Shown: positions 24,908-37,828, counted from the first letter of the stretch. The stretch is 64,000 nucleotides of DNA from Hoplostethus atlanticus (GCA_034670405.1 JAXDDX010000014.1:1810501-1874500); one strand, 5' to 3'. Notes: generated by a model from the letters alone, not told the origin. Translations and numbers: made by a program.

Positions 24908-24953
24908 GAGTTTATTATTATTATGAGTATTATTATTATTATTATTATTATTA
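24908..24953. repeat. (TTA)n microsatellite
   Basis: An ATT/TTA trinucleotide run with one interruption, just before a hAT insertion. Confidence 0.9.
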
Positions 24954-24979
24954 GTGATACTACTTGTAGAAGTATCAAC

Positions 24980-26272
24980 TAGGGCTGTCACGGTAACCGC
25001 ATCACCGCACCACCGCGGTTGTGTCAAGGCACCCGCGGATGGAAAACAAACCACCGCAACAACCGCGGTTGTTAAAAAAAATAAAAAGTCCAGTATTTTG
25101 GAAGTTTTTTTATTATTTGTTTTCCATTTCATTATTAAATTAATCATATTCATGTGTATTTGGTGTAAAGTATTGTAACAACCCGGTTGAAATATGTGAT
25201 GCTTACTGTTAGTTATGGCCAGTTATGGGAGATGTTATTAGCGGGTTCGTACCTCCCAACTGTTGGTTGCCCATCACCAGTCTTAGTGTGCTTAGTCTTC
25301 CTGTGATTGGTTGAGAGGCGGGGAGGCGGGTCAAGAGAGTTAGGTTGAGACACCTGTGTTGTGGTGGTACGCCCTGGCGCTGGGTTTAAGAGTTTGTAGA
25401 GTTAAGTTATCGAGGTGAGCTGTTGTACGACGTGGTTACGGCCAACAGTAACTAATAATCAGCTTAATAAATGCACTGGATTGCAAACTAACTGTTTCGT
25501 TTGTCTACTCAAAGTATCCGTCTTTGACGGGACGCTACAGTATGACTAAACTCATTTTAGGGCTAGTATAATGAGTGTTTTTTCACATAATACACACTAG
25601 GCTCTGTTTGGTAATCTCCCTCAATTTTGTTGAAAAACTGCCACGAAGAGCTTTTTGACATTCGCCGTGTTTAGTGAGCCGGAGTGAATTTACGAGCGTG
25701 CGCATTGGCTGGTTAACATAATTAACTAACGTGATTGATTTGAAAGACGCTTGGTATTTAGTAGGTAAGTAGTTTATTTCCCCATTTATGACAACGATTG
25801 TAAGTTAGGCTACAGTTTATGAATGTTTTTTTTGTGTGTAAAAAATGTAGAGCGCTGTATTCCCCGGCGCTGACGGCCTGTGTAGAGCGCCGTCTTCCCC
25901 GGCGCGCGCACCTCCCCCCTCCCGGCAGGTCAGCCACGGAGCACTAAGGCTGCCCCAGTCCGCCAGGCTTCCAGGGGCGTCTAAACGTTTATGATTCAAA
26001 CTTCGTGTACACGTTCACATCCCTACTTTTATCAGATTTCACAATGTTGAGGGACAAATGGATAGATTATCAAACATGTTTGAAATTGTTTGGGACTCCT
26101 ACGACGTTAGACATTTTTTTCCTGTTCTTAGGAGCCGCTAGTGTCTTACACTGAATTACACTGAACCGATCATGGGTAAACTGGCATGTATTAAAAAAAA
26201 AAAAAAAAAAAGTGCGGTGATGAGCCAGATACACACCCGCGGTGGGAAAATTTCAAAACCGCGACAGCCCTA
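24980..26272. mobile_element. hAT-like element with 8-base target duplication
   Basis: The termini are TAGGGCTGTC and GACAGCCCTA, flanked by exact GTATCAAC duplications (24,972-24,979 and 26,273-26,280). The subterminal DNA is rich in ACCGCGG motifs on both sides. Length is 1,293 bp, of which 366 bp is an inserted solo LTR. A GC-rich block at about 25,850-25,980 and an A-run near 26,192 lie inside. No intact transposase was seen. Confidence 0.92.
25174..25539 (+). mobile_element. Solo LTR nested in the hAT-like element
   Basis: The 366-bp unit begins TGTAACAACCCGG and ends GACGCTACA, with a GTAT duplication on both sides (25,170-25,173 and 25,540-25,543). AATAAA at about 25,467 gives it a possible poly(A) signal. 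There is no second LTR and no internal coding sequence, so it is best explained by recombination between LTRs. Ends and duplication size fit a Gypsy-like retrotransposon, but the class is inferred. Confidence 0.82.
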
Positions 26273-26280
26273 GTATCAAC

Positions 26281-27505
26281 TAATTATAACAGTAACCACA
26301 AGTTTATTTCTATAGCACTTTTTAAATACAGTTATGAAATAGTCTAAAATATAATCAAGAAATGATGATGATTGCAAAACAATGAAAATTTCAGTAGCCA
26401 CAAAAAACATGATTAGGAATAGCTACATCATTGGGCTGACTGATGCTCCTTTAATGTCCACTCATCAATGAGCAATAACATTATTAAGCATATACAGGAC
26501 TAACGTGTCTCTCTTTACCATAGCATGAGATTGTTTGTCATATGGCTCTGACAAAAGAGACAACTCAGATTGCTTTATTTTGGCCTCATCATCCTAGCTC
26601 TTCCTGCCCTTTTACCATGACACAAAGACACACCCCTTAGATGGACCATTGCCTCATCTTGATTGTTCTGGCTCTTGAAGGTGATACTATTCTTGTGTTA
26701 TTGCAGACAGGTTTGTATATCAGACTGTCCCTTTTCTTGCCTCTTGTTGATTTGCTTGGGGTCCCTCGCTGGAAGCCTTTGAAAGTTGAGTTATGTCACT
26801 ATTATCCCCCTCCATCCTTTTCCCTTCTCACTGAAGTGTTTCAGGCGGGATGTCTTTCCTGTTTGTTGCTGCACACCCCGACAGTGCAGGCCTGTTACTT
26901 TCTTCTGCAATAATTCCTGCTATAGATCAACTGATTATTTTCCCCTGCTCTTTGCCTCACCTACTGATGATGAAAAACTAGCACACTGTTGCCGCTGAGC
27001 TATGCATTTCAATGAAGCTCTTGTCACGACCCCCGCCCTGCCTACTCAATATCCAGAATGGCCCGGGCCATGGCCCTGTGAGAAGCGTGGGCTAAATTGA
27101 ATTTTCTCTCTGACGTCGGAGCCTCATTCCTCAGCTACCTTGGCAGCAGCCATCCCTGTCTCCATCAGCATGGCCATGACACTCTCAGGCTCCTTCATTT
27201 CCCTGACCCTGTCTCACCCTGTCTTACATACACGCACACACAGTGCAAAGGCCTACACACACCACTCAAACCACTGCTTTTCTACTTCTACTCTTTTGTA
27301 AATGTCACTGTGCATTTGAGAATTTTTTTTTTTGAGAGCTGAGGTGAGCTAGAGGTTACTCCTCTGGGCTGCTAATCAAAAAATGAATATTTTTATTGAA
27401 AGCAATAAACTTTTGCCTTCTTTTTGCTTCTTTTAGCTCTTTTGTTTTTTCGTGCCCTTTTTGCTGAGTGTCTTCCTATCATTGGTCATAAATACTTACT
27501 AGGGT
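26281..27505. other. Intronic, nothing recognised
   Basis: Mixed-composition DNA with C/T-rich stretches. No gene recognised. Confidence 0.5.
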
Positions 27506-27512
27506 AATATGC

Positions 27513-27712
27513 ATTCGTTCATTTTCCATACCCGCTTATTCCTATTCAGGGTCACAGGGGGGCTGGAACCTATGGCAGAATGCATTGGGCGGAAGGCAGG
27601 AAAACACCCTGGACACGTTCCCAAGGCAAACACATACAAACATAATCACACTCCCAGTCACACCTATGGGCAATTTAGCATCTCCAATTCACCTGAGTTT
27701 TATGTCAAGATA
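27513..27712 (-). repeat. tRNA-derived SINE, 3' portion
   Basis: Starting GTTCATTTTCCATACCCGCT, this is the reverse complement of the 3' half of the repeat at 52,564-52,909 (AATAGGAATAAGCGGGTATG). The tRNA-like head is missing, so the copy is 5'-truncated. Confidence 0.8.
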
Positions 27713-28300
27713 AAGTAGTATAGTATAATGAGATTAAGTCGTTAACTACTTATGTCAGTGTCAGTTGGAAAATGAAGTTTGTAGTTAGCCCCCATAGTTT
27801 CATCACAGCCTTCTCCCAAACTATTCAAGTTAACAGGGCTATCATTTTACAGCTCCAAAAATAGCATGAAATGTCCAAATGTCCAATATTTACTTCTTTA
27901 TCTTTTTTTTTTTACCGTATTTTCCTCACTGAGAATGCTCTGATCACATGCAGTGATCTGAACATCGGATCACTACACATCAACTACAGTGTTCTGACGG
28001 AAGACTCTGCTTGCTACTGTATATACTGTATTTTTTTGTTTTTTTTCTAAAAGACAATGCTACCTTGAGGGGAATCAGACTACTGTGGAAATAAAACCTT
28101 TGTTGCCCTCCAGATGCTTCATACATTGTACACTATTTCCTACTTCCAACTTACACGCAGGTATTTGGATTCAAAAATAGAAAACTCACTCAATATAGTA
28201 ATTCTACTGTCCTAGCAGACACAGACCAATTGACCAGTATTTTTTCAGTAAATCTGATGCATTGCCATCATTACTGAAATTGTCAAAATGTGATGCCGCA

Positions 28301-28473
28301 GGACGCCCTGGTGGCTCAGTGGTCTAAGGCGCATACCATATAACTGTGACGTCCTGGGTTCGAATCCGGCCCAGGACATATGGCGCATGTCATCCCTCCT
28401 CTCTCACCTGATCGTTCCTGTCTCTCTCTACTGTCAAATAAAGGCAAAATGCCAAAAAAAAAAAAATCTTAAA
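28301..28473 (+). repeat. tRNA-derived SINE with target-site duplication
   Basis: The head contains TGGCTCAGTGGTCTAAGGC (A box) and GGGTTCGAATCC (B box). The tail is CTCTACTGTCAAATAAAGGC followed by an A-run. Flanks AAAATGTGATGCCGCA (28,285-28,300) and its copy at 28,474-28,489 differ at one base: a target-site duplication. It is a retroposed repeat, not a functional tRNA gene. Confidence 0.92.
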
Positions 28474-28489
28474 AAAATGTGATGCTGCA

Positions 28490-30969
28490 ATCATGTTGAC
28501 TGTGGCTTGTTTACGATCTTTTAAGTTTTCAGTGCTTATTCGCATGTTTGGAATGATTTTGCAGAGCATCATTTCCTTTAGATTTCTTTGTTGATGGAAA
28601 ATGCATCTCTTGTTCCCCACAACTTTTAATTCAGAAAATCTAACTTACAGACACAATAATGTAAAAAACAGACAAATTAACTCATGGACAAATGTTTACC
28701 TCCAGCCCCCTACTCGTTTTCAACAAATTTAATTCAGATAACTGCTTCCCATTTTATGTCGTCACCTTGAAAAATCCTGTTGCTTTGATTATTTGATGCT
28801 GGGAGGCATGCAGCTTGTTGATTAGAACAGTACAAACACTGAATGCCAATGGACAGAGACGTTCTCCAGTTTCCACTTTTCCAGAAGGGAGGCGCAATCT
28901 CTTTCTCTCTCACACTCTCTTCGTCACTCTCTTATGCATATTATGCATAGACTCACACTATAATATTTCTCCCTATTCGTATCAGTCGTGCAACCTGTCT
29001 GCACTTTTAACTCTTTCTGTCACTCCTTGTCCCACTCCATATGCATCTGTTATGCTGTGCAGCTCTGTCATTTCAGGGCCTCACTTTCTGCACCCCTCTC
29101 CCATTCTCTACATTATCTTCCTTTTCCTCTCTCAGCACATATGGAGCTCCTCTGTGATAACCATGCACCTCTTCTCCCAAAGGACATTCATCTACCTTAA
29201 GCACAGGCTTAGAAATCAATAGCATTTGATGATGGGATGTGTGAAGACTTAATGAAGGTCTGGGTTCCTGTAGGTGGAAGCCATATTTTCTGCATTATTT
29301 TCATATAAATATGTGGATGCTGAGAGAGCTGAGTAGCCTGGGTCAGAGTTCATTTCAACTTAATACAGTTGTGAGAAACGTTTGTGAAGCCTTGTGAATG
29401 ACCTGCATTCCTGTATCAGTGGCTCCGGAAATATGGTCTGATCTTGATCTAAGTCATCACATCATTTTTCCAGCTTAGGCTCTTAATGTTTGAACAATAT
29501 GTTCAATAAAGACATGTAAAAGTACACTTTGTGTATTGTTTGTTAAATCACATTGTGTTTATCTATTGTTATGACTTAGATGATGATCAGAGCATATTTT
29601 AGGAGCCATTTATCCAGGAATGCAGGTTTTTCTTGCAGCTCTATTTAACCTGCTCCAAGGGCTCAGCTGGGAGCTTCAGGGATGTGATGCAGAGTAGGAA
29701 TTAGGTCTTACCTTAGGAATCACCACTAGTTAGATATCTATTTCTAGACATGGTGTTGTCTTTTACGAAGCATTTCGCCTGTACTGGGTGGAAAGAAATC
29801 TGACCTTTTTGAAGGAAAATAAATCCATATCATATGTTATCCCGAGCTTTTGATATGACTCCTTTAATCACAAGCTACAATTAAGTCCCTGGGATCCAAC
29901 TAAGGTACCTTCTCTGTAAGATCAACCTTGACATAAAGACCAGCACAAAAATTCGATCTCATTGCAGTTTATTTTTTGGATCAATGTGAACTTGCTTAAC
30001 CCTCGTGGGAGAGATATGACTCTGAAATGTCACTGGCTTCATACAAATATTAGTTCCATAGGAATCCAATATTGTCCCTTGACCCCAAACTCTCTGACTC
30101 TGCAGTTTGAGTTATTTTACCACTATTGTCTTTCCCCTTAGTGAAATGAGTGTTTATATTAAACAATAACATAGAGGTAAATTTGAAATGAATAATATAA
30201 ACATTTTTTTATCATCAGCACATGCCCACATCTTGATTCTTAGTGGTAGCCTCATTAATCATTATGATATATGGCTGAACTGATTATATTGGCAGATACA
30301 TCTGTATATATATGTATATACAGTATATTGGAGTTTGACCATTGTGGGTATTTTAAGGCTGATACTGATGTCTTTGTGTTGAATATGCTGATAGATGATA
30401 TTTTATATCTATATCTATATCTTTAATATCTAAATTTGACAATTGTTATTCCCAAAAGATTCCAAGCATGCATTGGTTCCCTCAGAACTTTATCCTTGTC
30501 AGGGTGGAAAAGCCGCTGAAAGAGCATTTAGACCATGGGACACTAAAGCTCTCCATTGAATCCCATACTGAGGTTAGGATAGCTGCCCTTTAAGGCAGGG
30601 TAACCCACCCCACTGATTCAGTGGTAGGGGCAACTCTAGAACCTTATACTACCTACGTATTTCTATATAAATACCTAACATTTATCTGTATCAGGATGTG
30701 CCCACCATTTCTTTGTTACCTTGTGTCTAAACTCTGTTTTAGTTCTTTGTCTCCAGCAGCCTGCAGTAAACTTTCCTATCAGCCATGTAATTCTACATTT
30801 ACGAAGACTATCTCTCACCTCTTGACATGTTGGACTCAGACCTACCCTTTCAGTATTTCCAGGAGCTTCTCACATTGGTTGACAGGTGTGAGAGTGTCTT
30901 GGTGTTGTCAGTTGTCTGTTGTCAGTCTTATATTGTCATGATATTGATTTTATGTTTGGGTTTTGACAG
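28490..30969. other. End of the 23-kb intron
   Basis: Non-coding, with a TATATC-type repeat near 30,401-30,425. No gene recognised. The acceptor of the next formin exon is at 30,969. Confidence 0.5.
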
Positions 30970-31044
30970 TTGGGTGCAGAGCTTTGGGCACGAGGGTCTT
31001 GGGCTGCTGCTGGACGTGTTGGAGAAACTGCTATTTAAGAAACA
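30970..31044 (+). CDS. diaph3: diaph3 exon: FH3/DID armadillo region
   Basis: The exon starts after TTTTGACAG, with one base completing Ser, and ends at a GTAAGT donor (31045). The peptide is WVQSFGHEGLGLLLDVLEKL followed by LFKK, an armadillo-type helix of the Diaphanous-inhibitory domain. It follows an intron of about 23 kb. The next intron is only 124 bp and about 40% of it is an (AC)n tract. Confidence 0.93.
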
Positions 31045-31058
31045 GTAAGTGCGCGTGT

Positions 31059-31060
<2 letters not shown>

Positions 31061-31108
<48 letters not shown>
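31061..31108. repeat. (AC)24 microsatellite in a 124-bp intron
   Basis: An uninterrupted dinucleotide run starting 16 bases after the donor at 31,045. Intron length should vary between individuals with it. Confidence 0.97.
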
Positions 31109-31113
<5 letters not shown>

Positions 31114-31168
31114 CATTCTGTATATAAGAGACCAACTCCTGTTCCTTCTCACTCTTTCTTGTATCTAG

Positions 31169-31238
31169 CCAGGAGAAGATCGACAGAAAGAACCAGCACA
31201 AAGTTGTCCAGTGTCTCAAAGCCTTCATGAACAATAAG
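31169..31238 (+). CDS. diaph3: diaph3 exon: FH3/DID
   Basis: The exon is 70 bases and ends in phase 0 at a GTAATG donor. The peptide is QEKIDRKNQHKVVQCLKAFM then NNK, a hallmark DID helix. The acceptor used is TCTAG at 31164-31168. An alternative AG four bases downstream (CCAG|GAG) would shift the frame, so the upstream one is chosen. Confidence 0.92.
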
Positions 31239-32159
31239 GTAATGACAGTACATTTTGGTGAGTAAACACAGTTGGTGATATTTCTTCATTTGGGTTGCAC
31301 ATTAAGATTCCCAATACCACATTACTTGGCTAAGCTTCAAACTGAGGGCTGTTATACCCCAACAACAAGGGCTGCCACTTTTCCCGAGAATTGTGTTTGA
31401 AGATAACCGATTGTAATTTATTTGAAGTTGTACTCCATTTCAATGTTAAGGTATCAAAACTGGACTGTTATTGGCAGTCTGATCATTTTTTATAGTATTC
31501 AATGAGCAGGGCCTGCAGCTAGATGCAAGAGGGCCCAATCTTTCAAAACTGGAACCCAATATAGCTTTTAAGTATAATGTGTTCCAAACTCATGTAAGTG
31601 ATCATAAAATAAAACGCTGTCTCAATGTGGAGCAACAGATTGGCTTGCAAATTCTGTGCTCTGATTTAAAGATGGAAAATGAACATGTCAAACCTAACAA
31701 ACCAATCGTCAGTACAGCAGAAGACTATCTTGCCACGTGGAGCTAAAACCCAGTGGAGACAGATATACAGCAGCTCTGGCACAAAGTGTGCTGTAAGGTC
31801 TCATGTAATCCTGCGTCTCAACAGGCGCCAGACGCCAGCATTTACCCGTAGGCCCCTCTGTCAGCCCAAACCTTTCCCTGGCTCCTGACGCATCTTGGGA
31901 TGGGATGTACCCACAGTGCCAAGAAGACAGGTGTTCTCTGCCAGCTGTCTGTGCAGCTTTCTCTTCTACTGGCCTCCCCCATCAAGACACACAGACGCAT
32001 ACTTCCTGTTGTCTGTTACCATGGTGTCACCAAGGGAGTCATAAAAATAGTCACACTATAAAACTAACCTTTAAACAACTTAATCATCTCAAGAAAATAT
32101 ATTTTCATAAAATAGTTTTGACTTAACAAACAAGGTTGCTAAGTTGCCTAGTTAGCATA

Positions 32160-32222
32160 ACAACCCCAGAACCGGGGATCAATAAAGTATCTAGCTATCT
32201 AGCTATCTATCTAGCTAGCCTT
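32160..32222 (+). repeat. Retroposon tail with (TAGC/TATC)n
   Basis: GGGGATCAATAAAGTATCTA followed by GCTATCTAGCTATCTATC resembles the 3' tail common to fish LINE/SINE insertions. The body upstream is not recognisable. Confidence 0.5.
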
Positions 32223-32377
32223 AGCTAAAAGAATTTGGGAATTTTGACATATGAACATAAATGTTAGCTTTTTAATTTAGAACTAGTTTCTCTGTGCCTG
32301 TATGACTTTTGAAATTGTTCAAAGCCCAGAAATGCCAATATGGTTATACTATGTCTGCTCTATACACACACAAGGGT

Positions 32378-32435
32378 CATGGGACATGGTCTAGGAGTTT
32401 TGCTAGACATATTAGAGACAGCTGCTCAGGAAACT
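32378..32435 (+). pseudogene. Possible decayed duplicate of the diaph3 exon at 30,970
   Basis: The translation GHGLGVLLDILE resembles GHEGLGLLLDVLE of the exon 1.4 kb upstream. The end of the stretch, AAACTGTAAAT, matches the donor of that exon, AAACAGTAAGT. It appears to carry a short deletion and lacks a convincing acceptor, so it is more likely a relic than an active alternative exon. Chance similarity is possible because the stretch is short. Confidence 0.45.
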
Positions 32436-33215
32436 GTAAATACAGAGACACCATGGAAGCATCAGACGTGTGTTTTCAAACATGCCAAATGGACAAACCT
32501 GCACTTGAAGCATCAAGTAGTACCTCAAACCTTATGGAACATCAGCAGAGGACTAGAAAGGCTACTTTTGATGAGGTCTCTGCAAGTGCAGCGACCACTG
32601 ACCTATGTCAGGGCAAAAGGACAACATGCATGTTTTTTGTCAGGATGTTCTTGTCAATAAGTAGGTTAAAGGAAGCCAAGAAAAGGATAAGGAAATGCTA
32701 CTTAACCAAAAAAAGATGAATCTCCTTGTCATATATGTTGCAAACTAAGCGGGTAACTTAGCTGTTATAATAGAATGTTCAGATATATGTACAAAATATG
32801 AGCACTACATAATGTAATCACATTGCTTCTTGATATGCAGCCCTACTGCCCAAATTGTGTTTTCTGTTTGTTGGCTACAGTATACAGTCAGGTTGGTAAT
32901 TATCCATGGTGTTTAATCAAATTTGAGTCTTTTTGTATTGTATTTGTGTTTCATGTTGAAACAGTTTCCTGGTGGCTCAGTTATTGAATACACTGGGCTT
33001 AATACAACCCTTAATTGCACATGCATGGTCTTGAATGCCAGCTCAATTTATGCAACGCATTAGAGATGGAACTAGAGTTACATAACTAGACCAGTCTGGC
33101 TCCAGTCACAAATTTGATGACTTAGAGTAGAGGGAAATCACTTGGACTTAAACTTGTTGTTTCAAGAATTCTAGCATATCTGGGTAATCATGTTTTGTGT
33201 TTGTGTCTACTCCAG

Positions 33216-33352
33216 TATGGCTTGGAGCGAATCCTGGGAGAGGAGAAGAGTCTTGCCTTGTTGGCAAGAGCCATTGACCCCACCCAGCCTGCCATGATGA
33301 CTGACGTGGTCAAGCTGCTGTCAGCCATCTGCATTGTGGGAGAAGAGAACAC
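33216..33352 (+). CDS. diaph3: diaph3 exon: FH3/DID
   Basis: The acceptor is CTCCAG and the donor is AC|GTATGT. The 45 codons plus 2 bases encode YGLERILGEEKSLALLARAI, then DPTQPAMMTDVVKLLSAICI and VGEEN, the most conserved DID stretch. It is phase-compatible with both neighbours. Confidence 0.95.
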
Positions 33353-34318
33353 GTATGTGCTGGCTTTCTTCACCCTGCCTACACACCTTCCATCGTTGCA
33401 TTAATTATAGCTCATCTAACATCATCGGGCAATTTTTCTCAATGCACAAAAAGGTCCAGTAGCTTACATTGTTTCTGGACTGATGGTAGTGGCTATAATG
33501 GTAAATTCATTGTTTCATTCATTGTTTAATGTATAGCCTTGAGCCAAATAACAAATTGCAACGCTGTAGCCTGTATTTAAGGCTTTTTTAAGACTTTTTA
33601 TTGCAAGCAATATTGTGTAAAGCTACACTCAGTCCCAGATTAAGAAATTCATTTTTTATTAATTTCTTATCGTTTAAAATTTACAAATGTGCTAACGTCC
33701 CAAAACTTTAGGCTTTTCACATAAGTTAGTGTTATAGTAGTACACATGGCCAGAACATGTTAATTGGGTACAAAGATTTGATGTAAAATAGCGCATTCTA
33801 TTTTCCACACAGCCTTTTCCAGTAAAAATATCAGATCAAACAAAATATTTTGAGTGACTGCATTGTCAAATTTGACATTTGACATTATAAGACTGATGCA
33901 GGAAGGTATTGTAGTACCAGTTTTCTAGTATAATATTAAAAAAACTAAATATACTAACTAAATATATCCTTGCCATAAACAGCAGGGGCTAGGCAGGTAG
34001 AGATGGGGTGCCTCTGAAAAGAATATTCCTTTTATAATGGAATAGGTTGTTTTTAAAATGTTAGTAAAAATGAAGAATTATTGAATGAACTTCTGCAATT
34101 CAGTTTGAAAGTGCCATCAATATCCAAGTCCTTACTCATATTTTATAGTGAAGATGCATAAATCACTCCGAAAAGCCTTTCCGCTTAGGCCAAGCAGACG
34201 AAAGGAACTTGGCATACAAAAGAATAGGAAATTGTATGGTCAAAAACCTCTTAGATGAATGTATTGCATCTATTTTTTCTGCCATTTCTTCGCTCATGCA
34301 TTTAATTTTCTCATTTAG

Positions 34319-34424
34319 TTTGGAGAAGATCCTTGAAGCTATAACCACAGCAGCGGAATGGCGGGCAATCGAGAGGTTCAGTCCCATTGTACAGGGACTC
34401 CGAGATCGCTCAGTTCAATTACAA
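34319..34424 (+). CDS. diaph3: diaph3 exon: FH3/DID
   Basis: The acceptor is TCATTTAG and the donor is CAA|GTGAGT; the exon is 1 + 105 bases. The peptide begins LEKILEAITTAAEWRAIERF and continues SPIVQGLRDRSVQLQ. The following exon begins [11 protein letters not shown], the expected continuation. Confidence 0.94.
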
Positions 34425-36476
34425 GTGAGTGCAAAGAAGATGTACAGCTATTGGCACCTTGTTGTTTCCTCCAAATCCCTCCAAAATGAAATGTGGAATG
34501 ACTGTGGAGGCAAAACATATTGCCTCTCAAAGATATGAGAGACATTTCAACATATGTTCCATTCTATATGCCATTACCACAACCATTCTGTTCAAGGGTC
34601 TCTTGATCTTTTGATAAATGATATGATAAAATCTGTGTGAAGAATAATTTATGATATAAATTATGACTTTTTTTTGGCAGGAACCAGGTGTTATTTATTG
34701 TAAAACACAGATACAGCTGCAATTATGTTGGTATACATATTCCTAGGGGGTTAGGTGCCTTTGCCCAGCTGCATTTGGGCACTATTGGCATTGGGGATCA
34801 AACCAACAACCCTGTAACAACTAGGCACTAACCAGTCTGCTAACCTGAAGTTAGTAGTGAATCAGTGAGTGGGGGTGATAGTGGTGCAATTAAGACAAAG
34901 ATTTCACATGATCTGGGGCTGCCATATGTAATAATCTTCACTGATGATCCCATTAGCACTTCAGCTACAGCAACAGCTCAGCTAGTAATGAGCTGTACAA
35001 CAAGCTGTAATGCAGCTGGAACCTGATGTACCATTACTATTTGGTAATTTAGCCAGGGGTTGTTTCATTACATCAGCAGTGTTAGAACTACATAAAAAAA
35101 CATGGTTCCCCCTGTTTAAGTAGGACATAAAATAACTTCATCTCTCTATCCACCTCTCTTTTCTCTTTTTCTGTCTCTCTCTCTCTCAGGATTTCTTCAA
35201 ACAAATTTTAAGAAAGATTAAGAGATAAAATCAAATTCACACTGTTGTGAGCATGCGGTATGATGGCAATGGGATGGTAGTTTTAAGCTCTTTCTTGCTC
35301 AGCATGTGCACATCAGGGCAAAAATTGGGCCCAGAATTCTATGTCACACAATATCAGAGCTTTGTGAAGAATAGGAGCACAGGTTAAAAAAAAACAGCAA
35401 GATCCAACGTTAATAACAAATGTGGGCTATAGCCTACATGAATTGTACCACAGTTGAACCATTTCCAACTCAAAATCCCTCCTCGTCCAATAAAGAGATT
35501 GACATGTTTGTACCTGTCCATGCCCATTGCCCATGAAATTATGTTCTGTCTAGTTTGGTTCAACCTGGTGCTTTTTATAATCCCTCTCTTTTAGACGTAT
35601 TTTCCTCCCTACTCATACATACACTGGAGATATTGGCTGTGTTGAACAGAGACAGAGCATTGTACTGTGTAGCAATGAACAATTGCAATTCTTGATAAAA
35701 GCACTTTGTCTGCATTTTTAATTGGTAGCTGAGGGATGTGAAGAGGAAGACGATTGATCCACTCCTTTTTTTTTTTGAACACACACACGTAGAGCATAAA
35801 TTTCTACCATGTACAACCATGTGGTTCTTTGCTTGTTCTGTATTCCCATGCATTGGCCATTGCTTAACTTAATTATTCATTTTGCCTTTGTAATATTACC
35901 AGTACTGCTTGGATTCAGTCTGCTGTAGTTACCATTTACAGGTGGAGAGCTGTAGGGAGATGAGAAATGAGGAAGAAATATATAGGGGAAGCAGAGTGTG
36001 TGTGGATGTGTGTGTGTGGGGAAGAGAGGGGGGGTGCATTTTATACACAAACACATCTGTAACCATTAAACTACAGCCTTGTGTACTGGATGGATTAGAG
36101 GCCCTTAGTTTTGTTATATTGATGCATTGTAGAGTGTTATTATTTCCCACTTGCTAATAGACATCAGTGATCCCTTTTCAACCCATGCATTATTAAAGCA
36201 CAGCTACTGCTAGTCTTACAATACTACTGTGTGGCCAAAGGCTTTCCCCCTCGCTGGACCACGTTCATACTCAGTCTTCCCTGGCAGCCTTTGGCTTAGG
36301 GAAAGTGTGCATTTAGACAATAACTATAAACGGACACACTGGGGACTACCAAATTCAAAGACTCCTGAAAGCTCTCTTGAGGTCTGAAAATGTTGAAAGG
36401 AAAAGGAGTAAAGTAGAGGCAGGCTATATAGAAAGGAAAGGTTGAGTGTGTGAATGAAGGAGATGGATGGGCGATT

Positions 36477-36477
<1 letters not shown>

Positions 36478-36520
<43 letters not shown>

Positions 36521-36527
36521 TGTCTGT

Positions 36528-36559
<32 letters not shown>
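36478..36559. repeat. (TG)n microsatellite
   Basis: About 80 bases of TG with a few TCTG interruptions. The His/Thr-rich frames it creates are artefacts. Confidence 0.97.
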
Positions 36560-36565
<6 letters not shown>

Positions 36566-37773
36566 AAGAGTGAGATGCTGCATCTGAATACAAAACTTAG
36601 ACACATGGTGCAACAAATGTAAAAAAGTATAGGACCTAAAATATATGATGAGTTACAACTAAACTAAAGAATTAATGTCAACATCAATACTTTCAAGTCT
36701 TTCTTTGGAATTGTTTTAGAGCCTGTAGACAGATGGGTGAGTAAACATATGCTTGTAAACACATGTTTGTAGCTCTGCTTGTCTCCCTTACTCTATTTTT
36801 ATTCTAATAAATCTCAACTAATTGTAAACACACAATGGAAGAGATAAATACATTACCAATGAGAAACCTGTATTTACAGACCATCTGACTATTATCCCTT
36901 AAATTTGCGATTCAAATTGGAGGTGTATGTTGATATTCATTGTAAGCCTGAGACAAATAATTCTCTATATGTTTGATAGTACAGTTGACATGCAAGCATA
37001 GTTTCAAGTATAGGGTGTCCATATGGAAAATAGCCAAAGCTTTTCACAACTTTCTCAAAACATCACATCCCAAAATGCAGGTTTACTTAATTACACCACA
37101 TGTGTTATCAAGAGCTGAATCAATTAGTCAAGACAATATGTTTTGCCTTTTAAGTAGTATATACCTACATACTTTTACTTGAATTAGGGATTTGTTTTAT
37201 AATATAAAGATGCTAGTGGTTTCATGACTGCCACCATTCTCCTATTCACTTGAAAAACACAATGTTTTCTTGACATTGATATGCCTGTAATATTAGCCAC
37301 CTATATTACAGTATTAAGATGCTACTTTGAAGACAGATATGCCATGCCACAAATAAATATGCTAGCAAATTGACAATGAACCTTGAAACATCCCAACATC
37401 CTTCCTGCTCCTCAGCGTCGCCATGCCCTCATTTCACACATGAGTGGATCACTTTACTGATCAATAATTGATTTTTCTGTCTGTGTTTGCCTGGCTAGTT
37501 GAATAGCCACAGGATTCAGCAGTCCCCATGCAGTAAACCAAACTCATAGGGGAGTGAAGAACAGCTTCCAAAAGACTGAGTTTGCCCTTAAATTGACTGT
37601 CAGTTGGTTTTGTGTGTATGGGTCTGCAGTTGTTGCATTAATATTAAAATCAGCCCCCCTAGTTGGTGACTGGAGAAAATAGACATGCATTAGTTATGGT
37701 CCTCTGCTTCCCCGGGACATAACTCATTTAGAATGCATGCCCCCGTGCTTTTCATCAACCTCTGGATAAAGGA

Positions 37774-37828
37774 TTCTCTCTCTCTCTCTCTCTCTCTCTC
37801 GCTCTCACTCTCACTCTCGCTCTCTCCC
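37774..37828. repeat. diaph3: (CT)n tract before a formin exon
   Basis: A CT dinucleotide run with CTCGCTCT/CACTCT variants, ending about 30 bases before the acceptor at 37,858. It may add to the polypyrimidine tract. Confidence 0.93.

Noticed and set aside
28301..28375. tRNA gene
   Set aside because: A and B boxes are present, but the sequence continues into a SINE body with A-tail and target duplications.
36296..36616. Open frames of about 90-106 codons rich in His-Thr
   Set aside because: They are the translation of a (TG)n microsatellite.
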